Below the pieces are notes generated by a model. The model was not told the origin of the DNA. It ran no database searches and was given only the letters and a program-made list of their open reading frames with translations. Source: Mesorhizobium sp. (lineage in GTDB: Bacteria > Pseudomonadota > Alphaproteobacteria > Rhizobiales > Rhizobiaceae). Taken from it: a stretch of DNA of 64,000 nucleotides. The position numbers were made by a program, and so were the translations under genes. The DNA is taken from NCBI RefSeq assembly GCF_023954305.1, contig NZ_JAMLIG010000001.1, forward strand, positions 1,054,001-1,118,000, given 5' to 3'. Shown one piece after another: positions 1 to 8,503 of the stretch. The stretch's first letter is position 1. Each line of letters opens with the position of its first letter.

Positions 1-2
1 GC

Positions 3-1226
3 CTGCCGCCGGTCAAGCTGTTCAAGAAGGGCGTGATGGATCCGGAGATCCACGCCATCATCGCCTCGAACATCCGCGTCGCCGACCAGCGCATCGGCGA
101 CATCAAGGCCCAGGCGGCCGCCCTGATGGTCGGGCAGGACCGGCTCTACGAACTGCTCGACCGCTATGGCGACAAGACCGTCACCGACGCGATCGCGGAA
201 TTGCGGCGCCGTGCCAGCGAACAGATGCGGGCGCGCATAGCCGAAATGCCGGACGGCGTCTTCCGGTCGAAGGCCTTCGTCGATTCCGACGGCGTGGTCG
301 ACGAGCCACTGACCATCGCGCTGGCGATCGAGAAGACCGGCGACACGCTGACCTTCGACTTCGACGGCTCCAGCCCGCCCTGCGCCGGCCCGATGAACAG
401 CGTGCTGGCGACCACGCTGTCTTCGGTCTATCTGGCGATCCGCCACGTCTTCCCGGACGTGCCGCTGTCGGCCGGCGCGTTCGAGCCGCTGATCGTCAGG
501 CGTCCCGAGGGGACGTTCCTCGACGCGCGCTACCCGCGCCCGGTCTCGGGCTGCGCGGCGGAGGTCTCGCAGCGCATCGCCGAGGCCGTCTTCGCCGCGA
601 TGGTCCAGGCGCTTCCGGACAAGGTCACGGCAGCACCGGCGGGATCGAGCGGCAATTTCGCGCTCGGCGGCCACGACCCGGCGCGCGGCCGCGACTTCGT
701 CATGTACCTGATCTCCGGCGGCGGCTATGGCGGGAGTGCGGCGGCCGACGGTCTGTCCAACGGCTGCTCGACGATCGGCATCTCCAAGTCGCCGCCGGTC
801 GAAGTGATGGAACAGGCGTTTCCGGTGCTCTACCGGCACTACGCCCTGCACGAGGGCTCGGGCGGCGCCGGCCGTCATCGCGGCGGTTTCGGCCTTGCCT
901 ACGAGATCGAATTGCTGCGCGGCCAGGCCCGCGCCTCCTTCGTCATGGACCACGGCCGCACCGGTCCGCTCGGCGCGCTGGGCGGCGAGGACGGCGGCGT
1001 CAACCGGGTCAAGGTCATCCGGGGCGGCCACGAGCACGTCCCGCCGCATCTGTCGAAAGAGCAGGACATTCCGCTTTCCGCCGGCGACCGGGTGCAGGTG
1101 AAGACGCCAGGCGGCGGCGGCTACGGCGATCCGCGCCAACGCGACCGGGCGCTGGTCGCCCATGACGTGGCGATGGGCTACTACACGCGACACGACGCCG
1201 AAGCACGCTTCGGACCCTTCAGCTGA
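3..1226 (+). CDS. Hydantoinase B/oxoprolinase family protein, 5' end outside window
   Basis: This is the C-terminal part of a HyuB-type subunit of ATP-dependent hydantoinase/5-oxoprolinase or acetone-carboxylase-like enzymes, which open cyclic imides and amides together with a HyuA subunit. The reading frame is open to the first base, so the GTG/ATG at 33-38 is not the true start; about 407 residues are visible, against roughly 520-580 in the family, so about a quarter is missing. The glycine-rich stretch LISGGGYGGSAAADG near the middle and the closing VKTPGGGGYGDP are typical of HyuB C-termini. The last 8 bases overlap the convergent marR gene. A HyuA gene would be expected just upstream, outside the window. 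Family assignment is firm; the substrate is unknown. Confidence 0.9.
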   Translation: MPPVKLFKKGVMDPEIHAIIASNIRVADQRIGDIKAQAAALMVGQDRLYELLDRYGDKTVTDAIAELRRRASEQMRARIAEMPDGVFRSKAFVDSDGVVDEPLTIALAIEKTGDTLTFDFDGSSPPCAGPMNSVLATTLSSVYLAIRHVFPDVPLSAGAFEPLIVRRPEGTFLDARYPRPVSGCAAEVSQRIAEAVFAAMVQALPDKVTAAPAGSSGNFALGGHDPARGRDFVMYLISGGGYGGSAAADGLSNGCSTIGISKSPPVEVMEQAFPVLYRHYALHEGSGGAGRHRGGFGLAYEIELLRGQARASFVMDHGRTGPLGALGGEDGGVNRVKVIRGGHEHVPPHLSKEQDIPLSAGDRVQVKTPGGGGYGDPRQRDRALVAHDVAMGYYTRHDAEARFGPFS

Positions 1227-1671
1227 TCTTGTTGAGCAGTTTGAGCAGGGTCTGCGATTCGCGTTTCGTCAGCGGTTGCAGCGTGTCGCGGGTGATCTTG
1301 ACCGCGACAGGAACGAGCTGAACGAGCATGTCCCGTCCGAGCGGCGTCAGGGAAACAACGATGCGGCGGCGGTCTTCATTGTCCTCGGCCACCGCCACCA
1401 GCCCGCGCAGCTTCAAGCGGTCGACGACGCCCTTGACGGTCGCGGCGTCCATGGCGACGAGCTGGCCGAGCTGGTTCTGCGAACATTCGCCGAGGTCGCC
1501 GAGCTTAGAGAGCGCGGCGAACTGCGGCGGGGTCAGCTCTTCGATCTGCGACGAGAAGATGGCGACATGCCGCTGATGTGCCTTGCGCAGTATATAGCCG
1601 ATTTGCTCCTGGACACGGTAGGCGCAGGTCTCGTCGTCTCCATCGAACGCCTGCGATTCAGTATCGGCCAT
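1219..1671 (-). CDS. MarR-family transcriptional regulator
   Basis: A 150-residue winged-helix regulator. The central part carries the MarR DNA-recognition segment (LTPPQFAALSKLGDLGECSQ, then QLVAMDAATVKGVVDRLKLRG) and the wing with EDNEDRRRIVVSLT. I chose ATG 1671 because it overlaps the TGA of the upstream AA_synth gene in an ATGA junction; an in-frame GTG lies one codon earlier. It is the last gene of the leftward run starting with the FAD subunit, so it is the natural candidate for control of the heterocycle cluster. MarR proteins such as NicR and BpsR control nicotinate catabolism in Pseudomonas and Bordetella; a like role here is inference. Confidence 0.9.
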   Translation of the reverse strand: MADTESQAFDGDDETCAYRVQEQIGYILRKAHQRHVAIFSSQIEELTPPQFAALSKLGDLGECSQNQLGQLVAMDAATVKGVVDRLKLRGLVAVAEDNEDRRRIVVSLTPLGRDMLVQLVPVAVKITRDTLQPLTKRESQTLLKLLNKIS

Positions 1672-2255
1672 CACCGCAAGCCATCCTCTCCCTTCACATG
1701 AGAGGCTTCGAGCCCGCCCATACGACTGTGAATCCGGGGACCGCAGGACATGGCGATGCAGTATAAGATCTCGTCATGGCGCGGGCCATCTGGAATACTT
1801 ACTGTCATAGCATCGAAATGACTGCGGACATAGGCCGCGTTGGTGTGGCCGAGGGGAATGTCCAAAGAACTTCCCAGTCCCGCGACCTTCATTGCCGACG
1901 GAACGATCGCCTTGGTCGCGGACAACCGCTCCCGCATCGCATAGCCGCCGGGCACGTGCCATAGCGCGCCATGCTCGATCTCGCCGGACGAGCCGACGAT
2001 CGCGCCCTTGCCGTAACCGTCGATGGCGGCGACATCGCCGCCGAGCGCGGCGATCAGCTTCTCGGTCAGGAGCGCGCCAAGAGGCTTCAGATCGTCCATC
2101 GCCGGCTGCAGGTCCGGCTCGTAGCGGCCGGCGAACGGATTTCGAACCAGCGCAAGCGCCGCGGCTCGCCGACGCGGAAGGACCGAAGGCGGACCGCCGT
2201 CGTGAAAGATTTCCTCGCTGAGAATGGAGATTTTGCGGATCGGGAAGTCTGGCAT
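1671..2255 (-). CDS. AA_synth (amino acid synthesis) family protein
   Basis: A 194-residue protein of the poorly characterised AA_synth family (Pfam PF06684). The opening IRKISILSEEIFHDGGPP, the glycine-rich DGYGKGAIVGSSGEIEHGA and the late DEILYCIAMSCGPRIHSRMGG are the stretches by which I recognise the family. No signal peptide or membrane segment is seen, so it is presumably cytoplasmic. It is coupled to marR by a 1-base-step overlap and follows the UPF0280 gene after a gap of about 100 bases. Such proteins often travel with hydantoinase, amidase or molybdenum-hydroxylase genes, suggesting a ring-cleavage or amide-processing role, but no reaction can be assigned from sequence. Confidence 0.8.
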   Translation of the reverse strand: MPDFPIRKISILSEEIFHDGGPPSVLPRRRAAALALVRNPFAGRYEPDLQPAMDDLKPLGALLTEKLIAALGGDVAAIDGYGKGAIVGSSGEIEHGALWHVPGGYAMRERLSATKAIVPSAMKVAGLGSSLDIPLGHTNAAYVRSHFDAMTVSIPDGPRHDEILYCIAMSCGPRIHSRMGGLEASHVKGEDGLR

Positions 2256-2294
2256 CGCTGACCGGTTCCATATGTTGGGAAGACGAAAAGAGGA

Positions 2295-2327
2295 GCCTGC
2301 ATCTTCTCCACCTGAAGAGATACAGGC
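2295..2327 (-). other. Imperfect hairpin between UPF0280 and AA_synth genes
   Basis: An inverted repeat (GCCTG, ATCTTC / GAAGA, CAGGC with small bulges and a loop of about 7) occupies the 102-base gap inside the otherwise tightly packed leftward operon. There is no U-run, so it may be an RNA-processing or attenuation element rather than a terminator. Weak evidence. Confidence 0.3.
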
Positions 2328-2357
2328 GGACTTCGGCCCCAGGCAAGCAGTGCGGCG

Positions 2358-3224
2358 CTATTCGGGCGGACCTTCGTCCTCGATGGGCAAGGCGGAACCG
2401 GCGATCCTCGCCATGCCCGCCAGAAACAGCCCGGCGCATTCGATCAGGCCGCGCACGAAGAAATCGCTCGCCTCCGCCAATCCCCTGGCCAGGGCGTCCT
2501 CGATTTCCGCGAGGGTGAGCGTCCCCACCCCCGTCGTGACCAGCCTTTCGCCGAGATCGCTGTCCGGCTGCAACGACGATGCCGGCGTCCGCGCGATGGC
2601 CGGGTGACCCGGAAGATCCACAGCATTGGCAATGAGGGTCGCCGCGGCGTCGGCCGTCGCGGCATCGCGGCCGAGCACGGTCACCGCGTCGGCGATGCCG
2701 AGCGAGAAGGAGCGGCCGCGCCAGCCGCTGGTCGCAATCCCGCGCACCGCCGACGATGCGTGAATGGCCAGCCGGTCTTCGAAGCCGTGGCCGGTGCCCG
2801 CGACCGCGAGCCGAAGCGTTTCACCGGGCGCGAAGTGGAGCGCTATGTCACCGCCGTCGTTGACATAGGCCTTGCGCAGCGTCCGCCCGGCGACGAGGGC
2901 AGCCAGCATTTCGTCGGCGACGGCCCCCGCGACCGCGGCCATCGGCGTGATGAAGCGCGCGGAGAACAGGCAGGCGGCGCGCTCCATCCGCCGGGCCGTC
3001 GGCCCCTCGAACGGACGGGGGACCGAGCCGGCCGGGCGGCGCAGTTCGGGCAACTCGGCAACGAGTTCCGTGAGGATCGTGCCGAAACGGTCGGCGGCCT
3101 GGCCATAGGCGCGGGCAACCTCCCCCGGTTCCCCCCATGCCTCCACGATCAGGTCGATCGGGCCGTGATTCATGTGCAGCCGCCGGCCGTCGGGCAGCCA
3201 GCCGATCTGCGGTCCGGCCGTCAC
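2358..3224 (-). CDS. UPF0280 family protein
   Basis: A 288-residue protein of family UPF0280, whose members are thought to share the ApbE-like fold but whose function is unknown. Recognisable features are the N-terminal QIGWLPDGRRLHMNHGPIDL, the central VAGAVADEMLAALV and YVNDGGDIALH, the IATSGWRGRSFSLGIADAVTV segment and the VDLPGHPAI stretch. Its start overlaps the end of the reductase gene by four bases (ATGA), so the two are translationally coupled. The position between a 6-hydroxynicotinate-reductase-like protein and an AA_synth protein argues for a role in the same pathway, possibly cofactor attachment, which is speculative. Confidence 0.85.
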   Translation of the reverse strand: MTAGPQIGWLPDGRRLHMNHGPIDLIVEAWGEPGEVARAYGQAADRFGTILTELVAELPELRRPAGSVPRPFEGPTARRMERAACLFSARFITPMAAVAGAVADEMLAALVAGRTLRKAYVNDGGDIALHFAPGETLRLAVAGTGHGFEDRLAIHASSAVRGIATSGWRGRSFSLGIADAVTVLGRDAATADAAATLIANAVDLPGHPAIARTPASSLQPDSDLGERLVTTGVGTLTLAEIEDALARGLAEASDFFVRGLIECAGLFLAGMARIAGSALPIEDEGPPE

Positions 3225-4744
3225 TGCCCGAACCGCAGTTGGGCAAGCGGCGGCCAGTCATTGCCCGCCGGCGCCGGGGCGACGACGCGCGGGTTGAGGT
3301 ATTCCCCGCCTCTGGCCAGCACGTCGTCGACCGTGCGGATCTCGGACACATGGCCGCCGAGCTGCTCGTAGTGGTCGCGCCGCAGCGTGAATTCGATCGG
3401 CGCGACCAGCGCCGGCGTCGGCACATAGCCGAAGGCGTTGTCCGGGAGCCGGGTGACGTCGACCATCAGCGTAATGCCGCCACCCGGCCAGATGTAGACG
3501 GGCGCGCCGCCGCAAGTGACATAGGTCTGGAGCCGGTGGACAGAGCGGGTCAGGTTGACCGGGTTCTCGGTGACCCCGGCCCTGAGGCTGCCGCCCGCCC
3601 CGCCGACGAACAGCACGGAACAGAGTGCAGGCTCGCAATTGTCGGCGATCAGCTCGACCGATTTGCGCAGCCGGTCCGGAAACGGCTTCTCGACCGGCAT
3701 CAGGGACTCGTCCAGCTCGTAGTAGCCGTAGTGCTCGCCAGTGGTCGACACCATCAGGATCGACAGGCCGGGCCGGGCGCCCTTGGCCGGGTTCCAGGCG
3801 CCGAGAATGTCGAGCGGATTTTCGAGCAGGGTGCCGCCCCAGCCCGTGCCCGGTTCCGCCACCTTGAAGTAGCGGCCGGGGGTCGAGCGCCGGCCGACGA
3901 TCTTGATGCCGGTGTCTTCCCAGCCGATCACCTTGCCGGCCTGGTGTTCCGAGACGACGCCGGTGATGTGGTCGTCGACGACGACAACCTCGTCGACCAG
4001 CCCGCGCCACTGGCTGGCGAACATGCCGATCGTCGCCGAGCCGCAGCCGACGCGCATTCGGCTCTCCACCGCGCCGCCGATGACCGGCGGCTGGCCTGCC
4101 TGGACGATCAGCGTCTCGCCGCCGTCGATGGTCAGTTCGACCGGCTGCCTGTTGCACAATGCGAGCATCGCCTCGCAGGTGACGCGGCCTTCGGCCTTCG
4201 ACCCGCCGGTCAGATGATGCACGCCGCCGAGCGACAGCATCTGCGAGCCGTATTCGGCGGTCGTGACGTGGCCTACGGCCTCGCCCGCAACGCGAACCGT
4301 CGCGGCCTCTGGCCCGATATGGCGGTCGGTGTCGATCTTCACCTTGACCCCGCAATAGGAGAAGATCCCCTCCGTCACCACGGTGACGAGGTCGACGCCC
4401 TCGACCTCCTGGCTGACGATGAAGGGGGCGGGCTTGTAGTCCGGATAGGTGGTGCCGGCGCCGATGGCGCTGACGAAACGCCGGCCGGCATTGACGGGAT
4501 TGCCGCTCCACGCCCCGTCTTCATCGAAGGGCACCAGCGGCCGGCCCGCCTCGACCGCGTGCTCCAGGATGGTCACCGGGTCGCAGCGAACGATCCGTCC
4601 GCCGAAATTGCCGTAGCGGTCGCAAGCGCCGGTGCGGCCTTCGGCGATGTAGCACATGACCGGGCAGGCATCGCAGCGCAGCTTCTCGTTCGTCTTCTTC
4701 CCTTCCATCTGATGGGTTTCGAAGCGTTCGACCAGCTCGTTCAT
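3221..4744 (-). CDS. 6-hydroxynicotinate-reductase-like [4Fe-4S] protein
   Basis: A 507-residue protein resembling the 6-hydroxynicotinate reductase of nicotinate-fermenting Eubacterium barkeri, which reduces 6-hydroxynicotinate to 1,4,5,6-tetrahydro-6-oxonicotinate. Cysteines 24, 27, 31 and 41 (CDACPVMC then GACDRYGN) form an N-terminal Fe-S ligand set. The rest is glycine-rich, with LFVGGAGGSLRAGVTENPV and IWPGGGITLMVDV. Both ends overlap neighbours by four bases: the molybdenum hydroxylase before it and UPF0280 after it. The pairing of a molybdenum hydroxylase with this reductase mirrors the first two steps of reductive nicotinate breakdown. Family resemblance is good; the exact substrate in this organism is not shown. 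Confidence 0.8.
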   Translation of the reverse strand: MNELVERFETHQMEGKKTNEKLRCDACPVMCYIAEGRTGACDRYGNFGGRIVRCDPVTILEHAVEAGRPLVPFDEDGAWSGNPVNAGRRFVSAIGAGTTYPDYKPAPFIVSQEVEGVDLVTVVTEGIFSYCGVKVKIDTDRHIGPEAATVRVAGEAVGHVTTAEYGSQMLSLGGVHHLTGGSKAEGRVTCEAMLALCNRQPVELTIDGGETLIVQAGQPPVIGGAVESRMRVGCGSATIGMFASQWRGLVDEVVVVDDHITGVVSEHQAGKVIGWEDTGIKIVGRRSTPGRYFKVAEPGTGWGGTLLENPLDILGAWNPAKGARPGLSILMVSTTGEHYGYYELDESLMPVEKPFPDRLRKSVELIADNCEPALCSVLFVGGAGGSLRAGVTENPVNLTRSVHRLQTYVTCGGAPVYIWPGGGITLMVDVTRLPDNAFGYVPTPALVAPIEFTLRRDHYEQLGGHVSEIRTVDDVLARGGEYLNPRVVAPAPAGNDWPPLAQLRFGQ

Positions 4745-7491
4745 CGCCCGGCCTCCCTTCCCCGGATCGCCGCCAGCACCCTGGCCGGAGTCGCCGGCAC
4801 CTTGGCGACCAGCACGCCGGTTGCGTCCCGGATGGCGTTCAGGATGGCCGGCGCGGTCGGGATGAGCACATGCTCGCCCAGCCCCTTGGCACCGAAAGGG
4901 CCTTCCGGGTCCGGCACCTCGACGATGATCGTCTCGATCGGCGGGACGTCGCCGATGGTCGGGATCAGGTAGTCGTGCAGGTTCTCGGTTCGGCCGGGAA
5001 CATATTCCTCCATCAGCGCAAGACCGATCCCCTGAGCGATGCCGCCTTCGACCTGGCCCTCGACGAGCAGGGGATTGACCGCGCGGCCGACATCGTGCGC
5101 GGCCGTGATCTTGACCAGCCTGACGGTGCCCAGCCTCGTATCGACCGCGAGCTCGACCAGCTGCGCGCCGTAGCCATAGACCGCATAGGGATTGCCCTGC
5201 CCCTTCGCGTCGAGCGGCAGGGTCGGCGGGTCGTAGCTCTCCTCGGCGGAAAAGACGTAGCCGCGAGCGTCGCGGGGAAGGGCCGCGAGATCGATCCGTC
5301 GCGTCGCCTCGCCCTCGCTGACCGTCAGCACGGCGCCGTCAAGTCGGAGGCTGCCCGCCGCCGAGACGTTGGCGAAGCGCAGGATCGCCTCGCGCAGGGC
5401 GGTCGCTGCCTTCTGCGCCGCCTTGCCCGAGACGAAGGTCTGGCGCGACGCGGAGGTCTTGCCGGCATCGGGAGTGAGCGCCGTGTCGGCGCCGACGAGG
5501 CGGAACCTGGCCAGCGGCAGACCGAGCGCATCCGCGGCGATCTGGGCGATCACCGTGTTCGAGCCCTGACCGATGTCGATCGCCCCCTGATGCAGCACGA
5601 CGGCCCCCTCGGCCGAAATGCCGATGCGGATGGTCGACGGGTTGGGCAGCGATGTGTTGCCGCAGCCGTACCAGCAGGAGGCGATGCCGACACCGCGGCG
5701 GATATGGCTGTCTGTCGCATTGGCGGCGCGGGCATCGGCGAGCGCCCGGCGCCAGTGCGCCTCGAGCGCCTCGAGGCAGGCCGTGATGCCGACGCCCGAG
5801 GGTAAAACCTGGCCGGTGACGGTGGGATCGCCGTCGCGCAGGGCGTTGCGCAGGCGGAAGTCGAGCCGGTCGATGCCGAGCTTTCCCGCCAGTTCATCAT
5901 AGAGCGTTTCCTGCATGATCGTCGCCTGCGGCACGCCGAAGCCGCGGAAGGCGCCGGCGACCGGGCCGTTGGTGTGCACCGCGCGTCCGACGGCGCGGTA
6001 GTTGGGCGTCCGATACGGACCGGAAGCGTGCACGGGCACGCGGTTGGCGACCGTCGGTCCCCAGCTGGCATAGGCGCCGGTATCGAAGTCGCCATCGAAG
6101 ACCATGCCGGCGATCCGGCCGGAGGCATCCGCGCCGATCGTTGCCCGCATTCTCGCCGGGTGCCGCTTGGTCGTCGACATCATCGATTCGGAGCGGGAAT
6201 AGACCATCCGGGCCGGGCGGCCGGTCTTCAGGGCGACGAGGCCGATGAGCGGCTGCACCGAGACGTCGAGCTTGGAGCCGAAGCCGCCCCCGGTGGCGGT
6301 CGGGATGATGCGGATGCGGTCGAGCGGCAGGCCGAGCACGGCGGCGGTGTCGTCGCGGTCGATGGCCGCGCTCTGGGTGCAGGCGCGGATGACGAGCGTG
6401 TCGCCGTCCATCCAGGCGGAGCCGGCTTCCGGCTCGATATAGGCATGCTCCACGAAGGAGGTCTCGATCTCGCCCGAAACGGTCACGGCGGCCGCGGCAA
6501 GCGCCGCCTGCGGGTCGCCGCGCTCCACCAGGCCCTGTGTAAGGATGTTGCCGGGCCGGGCCGCATGGATCAGGGCGGCGCGCTCAGAGCGGGCATCGGC
6601 CGGATCCAGCATGTGCGGCAGCACGGTCCACTCCACCGGAAAGCCGGCGAGGTCGAGGTTTTCGATCGCTGCCTTCTCGCCGGCGACGAGCGCCACCGCT
6701 TCGCCGCGGAAGCGGGCGAAACCCTCGGCCAATGCCGGCTGGTCGGCGAAAGCGGCGATCACGCCAAAGCGGTTGCGGCCGGGGATGTCCTTCGCCGTGA
6801 ACACGCAGGCGAGACCCGGATGCGCCGCGACAAAGGCATCGAGATCGCCGAATTCAAAAGAGGCGTGCCAGTGCGGCGAGCGGATTGCAACGACCGCGAG
6901 CGCGCCGTCCGGCGTCTCGTCCGCGCCGAAGCGCTCGGTCCCGTTCACCTTGGGAACGCCGTCGAGCCGGATCGGCGAGGCGCCGACCGCTTGGCCGCTC
7001 GCCGGCATGTCGTCGGGCAGGTTGTGAAAGCGCGAGGCTGCAATCACCGCCTCGACGATCTTGCGGTAGCCCGTGCAGCGGCACAGAACGCCGCCCAAAG
7101 CGTCCGCCACTTCTGTCTCGGTGGGATGGGCCGTGCGCTCCAGCAAAGCGGCGGCGGAGACCAGCAGGCCGGGCGTGCAGATGCCGCACTGGGCCGCGCC
7201 ATGGGCGAGAAAGGATTTCTGCAGCGACGACAGCTGGCCGTCGGCGAGCCCCTCCACCGTCGTCACCGACGATCCCTCCGCCTGGGCGGCGGGGACGAGG
7301 CAGGAACAGACCGGTTCGCCGTCGAGGAGGACGGTGCAGGCGCCGCAATCGCCGGCGTCGCAGCCGACCTTGGTTCCGGTCAGGCCGAGCTCGTCGCGCA
7401 GCACGGCCGACAGCCGCGCTACGGGCGAGACCGTCACGGCGGCGCGGCTGCCGTTCACTTCGAAGGCAATATCTTTGCCGGCGAGGCTCAT
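4741..7491 (-). CDS. Molybdopterin hydroxylase with fused [2Fe-2S] domains (xanthine dehydrogenase family)
   Basis: A 916-residue enzyme of the xanthine dehydrogenase/aldehyde oxidoreductase family. Residues 1-80 hold the plant-type [2Fe-2S] motif (GCDAGDCGACTVLLDG), residues 85-155 the second cluster (QCGICTPG, CRCTGYRK), and from about residue 170 the molybdopterin-binding domain, with GGGFGSK, RGFGVPQA, DIGQGSNT and the catalytic glutamate in AKGLGEHVL near the C-terminus. It should hydroxylate an N-heterocycle or aldehyde with water, passing electrons through the Fe-S clusters to the FAD subunit encoded just upstream (four-base overlap). The fused CoxS-CoxL layout recalls Desulfovibrio aldehyde oxidoreductase, but here a separate FAD subunit is present. 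Substrate is inferred only from context. Confidence 0.9.
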   Translation of the reverse strand: MSLAGKDIAFEVNGSRAAVTVSPVARLSAVLRDELGLTGTKVGCDAGDCGACTVLLDGEPVCSCLVPAAQAEGSSVTTVEGLADGQLSSLQKSFLAHGAAQCGICTPGLLVSAAALLERTAHPTETEVADALGGVLCRCTGYRKIVEAVIAASRFHNLPDDMPASGQAVGASPIRLDGVPKVNGTERFGADETPDGALAVVAIRSPHWHASFEFGDLDAFVAAHPGLACVFTAKDIPGRNRFGVIAAFADQPALAEGFARFRGEAVALVAGEKAAIENLDLAGFPVEWTVLPHMLDPADARSERAALIHAARPGNILTQGLVERGDPQAALAAAAVTVSGEIETSFVEHAYIEPEAGSAWMDGDTLVIRACTQSAAIDRDDTAAVLGLPLDRIRIIPTATGGGFGSKLDVSVQPLIGLVALKTGRPARMVYSRSESMMSTTKRHPARMRATIGADASGRIAGMVFDGDFDTGAYASWGPTVANRVPVHASGPYRTPNYRAVGRAVHTNGPVAGAFRGFGVPQATIMQETLYDELAGKLGIDRLDFRLRNALRDGDPTVTGQVLPSGVGITACLEALEAHWRRALADARAANATDSHIRRGVGIASCWYGCGNTSLPNPSTIRIGISAEGAVVLHQGAIDIGQGSNTVIAQIAADALGLPLARFRLVGADTALTPDAGKTSASRQTFVSGKAAQKAATALREAILRFANVSAAGSLRLDGAVLTVSEGEATRRIDLAALPRDARGYVFSAEESYDPPTLPLDAKGQGNPYAVYGYGAQLVELAVDTRLGTVRLVKITAAHDVGRAVNPLLVEGQVEGGIAQGIGLALMEEYVPGRTENLHDYLIPTIGDVPPIETIIVEVPDPEGPFGAKGLGEHVLIPTAPAILNAIRDATGVLVAKVPATPARVLAAIRGREAGR

Positions 7492-8348
7492 GCGGCCATG
7501 TCCTGCGCCGTGCCGGCCAATCGCGCAATCGCCCGCGCCACGATCTCGCGCGCCGCATGCCGGCGATAGGCGGCGCTGGCGCGCACGTCGTCGATCGGAG
7601 AAAGCTCGTCCAGATGGCGGACCTCGACGACATCCGCGAGCAGTGTGTCCGCCCTTCGACCGACGAGCTCGGCTTCAAGCGCGGTCAGCCGCTTCGCCAC
7701 CGCCGAGCAGGACCCCACAGCGACCGCCGCCTGCGCGACACGCCCGCCTTCGACCGCGAGACGCGCCGCGACCATGGCGATCGAGATGACGAGGTAGCGC
7801 CGCGCGCCGAGCTTGAGGAAGGTGGAGCGGCCAGCCATCGCGGCGGAGGGGATCACCACGGCGGTGACGAGTTCTCCCGGATGAAGCGCGGTACGGCGGT
7901 TGCCGAGAATGAAGTCCGTCAGCGGCAGGACCCGCATGCGGCTCGCCGAGCGGAGCTCCACGGCGGCGTCGAGCGTCAGAAGCGGCGGCACGCCGTCGGC
8001 GGCGGGCGAGGCGTTGCACAGATTGCCGGCCACGGTGCCGGTGTTCTGGATCTGCACGGAGCCGACCTCGCGTGCCGCGAGCTTCAGCCCCTCGAACGCC
8101 GGCGGCAGGTCGGCGCGGACGATGTCGGTCCAGCTGGCGCGCGCGCCGATGCGGATGCCTGCCTCCGAGCGCGCGATGCCGCGCAGCGCGGCAATTCCGT
8201 TCAGGTCGAGGATATTGTCGCGGATTGGCCGGTTGCCCTGCGCCGGATAGAAATCTGTGCCGCCGGAAAGCAGCCGCCAGCTGCCGGCCGAGAGAAGCGA
8301 CACGGCTTCCTCGATCGTGTCCGGCCTGGCGTAGAGCTGCTGGGTCAT
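7488..8348 (-). CDS. FAD-binding subunit of molybdenum hydroxylase (CoxM/XdhB type)
   Basis: A 286-residue FAD subunit of the xanthine dehydrogenase family. FAD_binding_5 features are at the N-terminus (LLSGGTDFYPAQGN for the pyrophosphate loop) and in the middle (VQIQNTGTVAGNLCNASPAAD); the CO_deh_flav_C-like domain follows (FLKLGARRYLVISIAMVAA). I chose ATG 8348 (MTQQLYARPD) over an upstream in-frame ATG at 8387, because the latter lies inside the putative operator and before the probable transcript start. This is the first gene of the leftward operon, preceded by a near-consensus promoter with an overlapping operator-like box. It passes electrons from the Fe-S clusters to NAD or another acceptor. 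Confidence 0.9.
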   Translation of the reverse strand: MTQQLYARPDTIEEAVSLLSAGSWRLLSGGTDFYPAQGNRPIRDNILDLNGIAALRGIARSEAGIRIGARASWTDIVRADLPPAFEGLKLAAREVGSVQIQNTGTVAGNLCNASPAADGVPPLLTLDAAVELRSASRMRVLPLTDFILGNRRTALHPGELVTAVVIPSAAMAGRSTFLKLGARRYLVISIAMVAARLAVEGGRVAQAAVAVGSCSAVAKRLTALEAELVGRRADTLLADVVEVRHLDELSPIDDVRASAAYRRHAAREIVARAIARLAGTAQDMAA

Positions 8349-8379
8349 GCCCGGACTAGGTTCCCTGCGCGGGATATTC

Positions 8380-8394
8380 GTTTGCATACAAATG
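8380..8394. promoter_or_regulatory. Operator-like palindrome TTTGCATACAAA at the -10 box
   Basis: The plus strand reads GTTTGCATACAAATG, a TTTG-N4-CAAA dyad that overlaps the -10 hexamer and probable start point of the leftward promoter. The decamer GTTTGCATAC recurs at the same place in the promoter of the Liv binding-protein gene (14618-14627). This fits a repressor site, most simply for the MarR protein of the cluster; the regulator's identity is inference. Confidence 0.6.
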
Positions 8395-8419
8395 ATACAC
8401 CGGCAACTCCTCTTGTCAA
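8392..8419 (-). promoter_or_regulatory. Sigma-70 promoter of the molybdenum-hydroxylase operon
   Basis: On the minus strand TTGACA (8419-8414) is followed after 16 bases by TATCAT (8397-8392), a near-consensus -35/-10 pair about 45 bases upstream of the FAD-subunit ATG. Confidence 0.75.
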
Positions 8420-8503
8420 AGCCCTTGCGCGGCGGGCGGCCATTGACGCAACAAGGCTCTGCGGGCGAACTACGAGCCCGCGGAGCTGCATATGGAGAAG
8501 GCC

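Noticed and set aside
3137..4972. A 611-codon rightward frame opposite the reductase
   Set aside because: Antisense shadow of the 6-hydroxynicotinate-reductase-like gene, of a type common in GC-rich DNA, with no domain signal.
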